Program-made: the position numbers and the translations under genes | Source of the DNA: Candidatus Uhrbacteria bacterium | Lineage (GTDB): Bacteria > Patescibacteriota > Patescibacteriia > 2-12-FULL-60-25 | Assembly (NCBI GenBank): GCA_903828685.1 | Contig: CAIKNB010000003.1 | Coordinates: 1 to 6,925 of the forward strand | Length of the DNA stretch: 6,925 nt | Direction: 5' to 3' | The notes under the pieces: generated by a model | What the model was told of the DNA's origin: nothing | Seen by the model: the letters and a program-made list of their open reading frames with translations, nothing else | The model's database searches: none | Shown here: positions 4,988 to 6,925 of the stretch, in pieces | How positions within the stretch are numbered: the stretch's first letter is position 1 | Layout of the letters: each line of letters begins with the position of its first letter

Positions 4988-5014
4988 AAAAACAGGCTTA
5001 TGCAGCCTGTTTTT
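4988..5014 (-). terminator. Intrinsic terminator overlapping the rpsP stop codon, possibly bidirectional
   Basis: AAAAACAGGCT (4988-4998) pairs with AGCCTGTTTTT (5004-5014) around a 5-base loop that includes part of the stop codon (4998-5000). The last Lys, Gln and Ala codons of rpsP form the upstream arm. On the minus strand the stem ends in TTTTT, and on the plus strand in TTTTTT. Its overlap with translated codons suggests that ribosomes reaching the end of rpsP may disturb the fold, giving partial readthrough into khpA. Confidence 0.72.
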
Positions 5015-5312
5015 TCTTGGCGATCTTTTCTTTGCGCTTGACGCTCAATTTGACCTTGAGCTTCTTTTTGCCTTCCACGATCTTCTGATCCACGAACAGG
5101 TTCCATACCGTGTCCGAGGTCTGGGCGCCCTTGGCCAGCCAGTACTTGATGCGATCGACTTTGAACTCGACGGTCGCCGGATTGGTGCGCGGGTTGAAGA
5201 GTCCGAGGTTCTCCAGATAGTCTCCCCAGGGATCCTTGGTCTTCTCCGACACGATCAGGCGGTAGGAAGGCTGCTTCTTTTTGCCTACGCGCGATAAACG
5301 GATAGTCAACAT
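4998..5312 (-). CDS. rpsP: 30S ribosomal protein bS16
   Basis: Small-subunit protein that binds 16S rRNA in the 5' domain and aids 30S assembly. The 104-residue product opens with MLTIRLSRVGKKKQPSYRLI and continues with GLFNPRTNP (37-45), DRIKYWLAKGAQTSDTV (53-69) and a Lys-rich C-terminal tail (from about 80, ending KIAKKKQAA). E. coli bS16 is 82 residues; the extra length is this basic tail, which is common in other phyla. The ATG at 5312 gives the standard N-terminus, but no Shine-Dalgarno site is visible. It is the first gene of the minus-strand ribosome-related group and is followed by khpA, as in most bacteria. A strong TTGACA promoter lies upstream, and a terminator hairpin overlaps the stop. 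Confidence 0.96.
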   Translation of the reverse strand: MLTIRLSRVGKKKQPSYRLIVSEKTKDPWGDYLENLGLFNPRTNPATVEFKVDRIKYWLAKGAQTSDTVWNLFVDQKIVEGKKKLKVKLSVKRKEKIAKKKQAA

Positions 5313-5406
5313 GTTTTGAGAATAATGGATTTAACGGCAGGCTTATGACTCCTGCACGATTTGAGCACGGACGGCCGCCCTTTAACCAGGGAGCGGATGT
5401 GCGCAC

Positions 5407-5435
5407 AAAGTACATCTATAAGCGTTTTCTGTCAA
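5407..5435 (-). promoter_or_regulatory. rpsP promoter with GC-rich discriminator
   Basis: The minus strand has an exact TTGACA (5435-5430), a 17-base spacer and TACTTT (5412-5407). One base later comes TGCGCACA (5405-5398), part of the 10-base palindrome TGTGCGCACA. The start near 5400 leaves an 88-base leader. It is divergent from the GGDEF promoter; the two -35 boxes are 16 bases apart. Confidence 0.65.
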
Positions 5436-5451
5436 CGGCCGGCTGCATGGC

Positions 5452-5480
5452 TTGACACTGGCGGCTTTTTGGACTAAGCT
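5452..5480 (+). promoter_or_regulatory. Promoter of the PAS-GGDEF gene
   Basis: An exact TTGACA (5452-5457), a 17-base spacer and TAAGCT (5475-5480, a weaker -10). The start at about 5487 leaves a leader of about 45 bases before the ATG at 5532. It shares the 220-base upstream region with the divergent rpsP promoter. Confidence 0.58.
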
Positions 5481-5520
5481 CATCATTCGTTCCTTATTTC
5501 CTTGCGTCTCAACCCAGCAG

Positions 5521-5526
5521 AAAGGA
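5521..5526 (+). promoter_or_regulatory. Shine-Dalgarno site that sets the GGDEF start
   Basis: AAAGGA lies five bases before the ATG at 5532. It favours that codon over an in-frame TTG at 5502, which would add ten residues and has no such site. It is the clearest ribosome binding site in the window. Confidence 0.7.
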
Positions 5527-5531
5527 CAGTC

Positions 5532-6530
5532 ATGCCTAGAGCGAAAGAAATACGTCAACGTTTTCCGGTTGCGCCTCCCCAGCCGACTTGCGGCACCAGA
5601 TACCGCAAATGGCTGGAAAGCCAAGTTGAGCTATTCAAGATGACCCTAAACGGCGTCGCTGATGCCGTCATGGTCACTATGCCATCAGGCGAGATGACCG
5701 GACTTAATCCGGCAGCAGAGAAGCTCATCGGCAAAACCGATGCTGAGCTCGCTAACGTCAACCTGCTGCAATGTTTCCGTATGGTCGACGGCGAGTGCCT
5801 AGGTTCGCAAATACTTGAGCTGATACATACACGGAACGAATTGCATTACGAACCGGCTTACTTGCGTCACGCCTCGGGCGAGCTTATCCCCGTGGACCTG
5901 CACGTCGCTGCTCTGAAGATCGACGGCGTGATCGTACGCATCGCCGCCACCTGCCGCGATTTGCGCCGCGAGTCGGAACATCAACGCGAACTGGAACGCC
6001 AAGCCAAAACCGACCGGCTCACCGGCTGTTACAATCGCTGGTGGCTGGACGAGGAATATCCCAAGCTCGAAACGCAAGCTCGGAAGAGCGGGGAATATCT
6101 GGGCTTTGCCTTCATCGACCTGGACCGGTTCAAAATCATCAACGACGAGTCCTACGCACTGGGCGATGAACTCATCCGGCTGGCGGCCCAAACCATCCGT
6201 AAGGCCCTGCGCCCCACGGATAACCTGGTACGCCTGGGCGGTGATGAATTTGTCCTGCCTCTGGCCGGCCTGGACCTGGAACATGCCGAACAGATATGCA
6301 GGCGCATCCTGGAAGCATTCCCTCGACTCGTGATAAAGATGCCGCGCAGTCCCAACGCGCGCTTCGTGCTCACCGCTTCCATCGGCTTGTCCGTGATGCA
6401 AGGTTCGGACCCGCGCTTATGCGACCTGATGCATGAAGCGCAGGAGGCCAAGCGCCTAGCCAAGGAAGGCGGACGCAACTGCATCTGCATCCAGCCGGAT
6501 GACGATGTAGAGCGTCCGTCAGTCCACTGA
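5532..6530 (+). CDS. PAS-GGDEF protein, putative diguanylate cyclase
   Basis: GGDEF domains join two GTP into the second messenger cyclic di-GMP. The 332-residue cytosolic product has a PAS-like sensor domain (about 34-145; FKMTLNGVADAVMV, LNPAAEKLIGKTDAEL), a short linking helix (145-160) and a full GGDEF domain (about 159-320). The signature RLGGDEF is intact (234-240), with the metal and catalytic residues Asp238 and Glu239. RPTD (227-230) lies exactly five residues before GGDEF, matching the RxxD inhibitory I-site for product feedback. Asp196, Asp198, Phe200 and Asn204 are present (DLDRFKIIND), as is the C-terminal AKEGGRN (310-316). One oddity: the loop after NDE is one residue shorter than usual (NDESYALGD), moving the second guanine-contacting Asp212. 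There is no EAL or PilZ domain and no membrane segment. It is probably active, but the loop change leaves doubt. It has its own promoter and terminator. Confidence 0.9.
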   Translation: MPRAKEIRQRFPVAPPQPTCGTRYRKWLESQVELFKMTLNGVADAVMVTMPSGEMTGLNPAAEKLIGKTDAELANVNLLQCFRMVDGECLGSQILELIHTRNELHYEPAYLRHASGELIPVDLHVAALKIDGVIVRIAATCRDLRRESEHQRELERQAKTDRLTGCYNRWWLDEEYPKLETQARKSGEYLGFAFIDLDRFKIINDESYALGDELIRLAAQTIRKALRPTDNLVRLGGDEFVLPLAGLDLEHAEQICRRILEAFPRLVIKMPRSPNARFVLTASIGLSVMQGSDPRLCDLMHEAQEAKRLAKEGGRNCICIQPDDDVERPSVH

Positions 6531-6536
6531 AACGTC

Positions 6537-6570
6537 AGCCCCGCACGCATCTCGCGTCGGGGCTTTGTTT
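6537..6570 (+). terminator. Intrinsic terminator after the GGDEF gene
   Basis: AGCCCCG (6537-6543) pairs with CGGGGCT (6558-6564), with an inner ACGC/GCGT stem after a bulged C. TTTGTTT follows (6564-6570). It starts six bases after the TGA stop. Confidence 0.87.
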
Positions 6571-6582
6571 ATTCGCCAAGAC

Positions 6583-6611
6583 TTGACATGAGCTGAATTT
6601 TGGCTTATTCT
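6583..6611 (+). promoter_or_regulatory. tRNA-Glu promoter with GC-rich discriminator
   Basis: An exact TTGACA (6583-6588), a 17-base spacer and TATTCT (6606-6611). One base later comes TGCGCACA (6613-6620), identical in sequence and position to the rpsP promoter. The start near 6618 leaves a 16-base 5' leader for RNase P to remove. Confidence 0.75.
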
Positions 6612-6633
6612 CTGCGCACAATTTGTTCCGCAT

Positions 6634-6708
6634 GGCCTCTTCGTCTAATGGTTAGGACAGCGGCTTTTCAAGCCGTTAACAGGGGTTCAATTCCCCTAGA
6701 GGCTACCA
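6634..6708 (+). tRNA. tRNA-Glu (anticodon UUC), CCA encoded
   Basis: A complete cloverleaf can be drawn by hand. The acceptor GGCCTCT pairs with AGAGGCT, with a G-U wobble at pair 1-72. The D-arm is GTC/GAC. The anticodon stem GCGGC/GCCGT encloses the loop TTTTCAA with anticodon TTC at 6667-6669. The T-arm AGGGG/CCCCT encloses TTCAATT. Discriminator A and a genomically encoded CCA end the gene at 6708. It reads GAA and, by wobble, GAG. It stands alone with its own promoter and terminator, so it is a single-gene transcript. Confidence 0.96.
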
Positions 6709-6723
6709 TCGCGTTTAACGCGA
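6709..6723 (+). other. Small hairpin directly after the tRNA CCA end
   Basis: TCGCG (6709-6713) pairs with CGCGA (6719-6723) around a 5-base loop, starting at the first base after CCA. It lies between the mature 3' end and the terminator and may mark the trailer for 3' processing. It may also be chance. Confidence 0.35.
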
Positions 6724-6730
6724 CCAAACA

Positions 6731-6758
6731 AAAAAATCTCCGACCGCGGAGGTTTTTT
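6731..6758 (+). terminator. Intrinsic terminator of tRNA-Glu
   Basis: A 12-base stem, AAAAAATCTCCG (6731-6742) with CGGAGGTTTTTT (6747-6758) including one T-G wobble, has a 4-base loop and ends in six T on the plus strand. The A-run on the other arm means it could also act on the minus strand. Confidence 0.9.
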
Positions 6759-6768
6759 GATATACCAC

Positions 6769-6804
6769 AAAAAATAAAATACCCGCCGGTGAGTGCCGGC
6801 GGGT
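6769..6804 (-). terminator. Intrinsic terminator of the minus-strand gene entering from the right
   Basis: ACCCGCCGG (6781-6789) pairs with CCGGCGGGT (6796-6804) around a 6-base loop. On the minus strand ATTTTATTTTTT follows (6780-6769). It lies about 35 bases past the predicted stop at 6840 and faces the tRNA terminator, as expected for convergent units. Confidence 0.8.
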
Positions 6805-6839
6805 TTGAGGGATGTGGGAGCTTGAGGAGGCTATCAGTT

Positions 6840-6925
6840 TCAGTTATCGTCGAAAATGTTCTTGGAGACGAACCAAGATGAAGGAGTCACAGAATCCCTG
6901 ACATAGGCCCATATCGAGTTGTAGG
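6840..6925 (-). CDS. Probable 3' end of an unidentified gene (partial)
   Basis: One minus-strand frame is open from the window edge for 27 codons to TGA at 6842-6840, ending ...SSWFVSKNIFDDN. The product cannot be identified from so little. It is supported by the minus-strand terminator just downstream and by reasonable amino-acid make-up (Trp, Tyr, Phe, no Cys run). A second minus-strand frame is open for a similar length but reads like noise, so the choice of frame is tentative. Confidence 0.45.
   Translation of the reverse strand, partial: YNSIWAYVRDSVTPSSWFVSKNIFDDN

Noticed and set aside
4963..5415. Minus-strand open frame overlapping rpsP in another frame
   Set aside because: The rpsP frame has the conserved bS16 sequence. 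The overlapping one is low complexity (Arg, Gln, Glu) and starts outside the predicted transcript.
5502..5531. TTG (5502) as start of the GGDEF protein
   Set aside because: It has no Shine-Dalgarno site; the ATG at 5532 has AAAGGA at good spacing.
6600..6881. Plus-strand open frame of 93 codons
   Set aside because: It runs through the tRNA-Glu gene and two terminators.
1..6925. CRISPR arrays, insertion sequences, prophage, toxin-antitoxin or defence genes
   Set aside because: No regularly spaced repeats, transposase motifs or defence domains were seen on either strand.

Overview
The window is ordinary bacterial chromosome with standard stop codons; TGA ends the TIM-barrel and GGDEF genes, each followed at once by a terminator. 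Gene order, small Ser/Thr/Pro-rich envelope proteins, weak or absent Shine-Dalgarno sites and short leaders would fit a candidate-phyla (Patescibacteria-like) genome of moderate GC. This is inference from style, not a placement. I found no phage, transposase, CRISPR or defence genes, and no clearly new multi-gene system.

From the left, three genes lie on the minus strand: gap (glyceraldehyde-3-phosphate dehydrogenase, C-terminus cut by the window edge), a membrane-anchored coiled-coil protein, and trmD (tRNA m1G37 methyltransferase). A 50-base foldback repeat separates trmD from a divergent plus-strand gene for a xylose-isomerase-like TIM-barrel protein. Next on the minus strand come a lipoprotein and a secreted helical protein that form a tight pair, then khpA (KH-domain RNA-binding protein) and rpsP (ribosomal protein bS16). 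Plus-strand genes follow: a PAS-GGDEF signalling protein and tRNA-Glu(UUC). The right edge holds the likely 3' end of another minus-strand gene.

The rpsP-khpA-trmD set recalls the common bacterial order rpsP-khpA-rimM-trmD-rplS. Here it is opened up: the envelope pair and TIM-barrel gene sit where rimM would be, and hairpin terminators cut the region into short units. Almost every unit ends in a clear intrinsic terminator, so transcription units can be drawn with fair confidence.

The most interesting signals are regulatory. Four promoters have an exact TTGACA -35 with a 17-base spacer. Two of them (rpsP and tRNA-Glu) share the same 8-base GC-rich sequence TGCGCACA at the same place after the -10, and a third copy lies in the gap promoter. 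Several predicted start sites fall on or beside the ATG, suggesting leaderless mRNAs (trmD, TIM-barrel gene, nearly gap). The trmD reading frame also appears to end early inside a small CTAGCT repeat.
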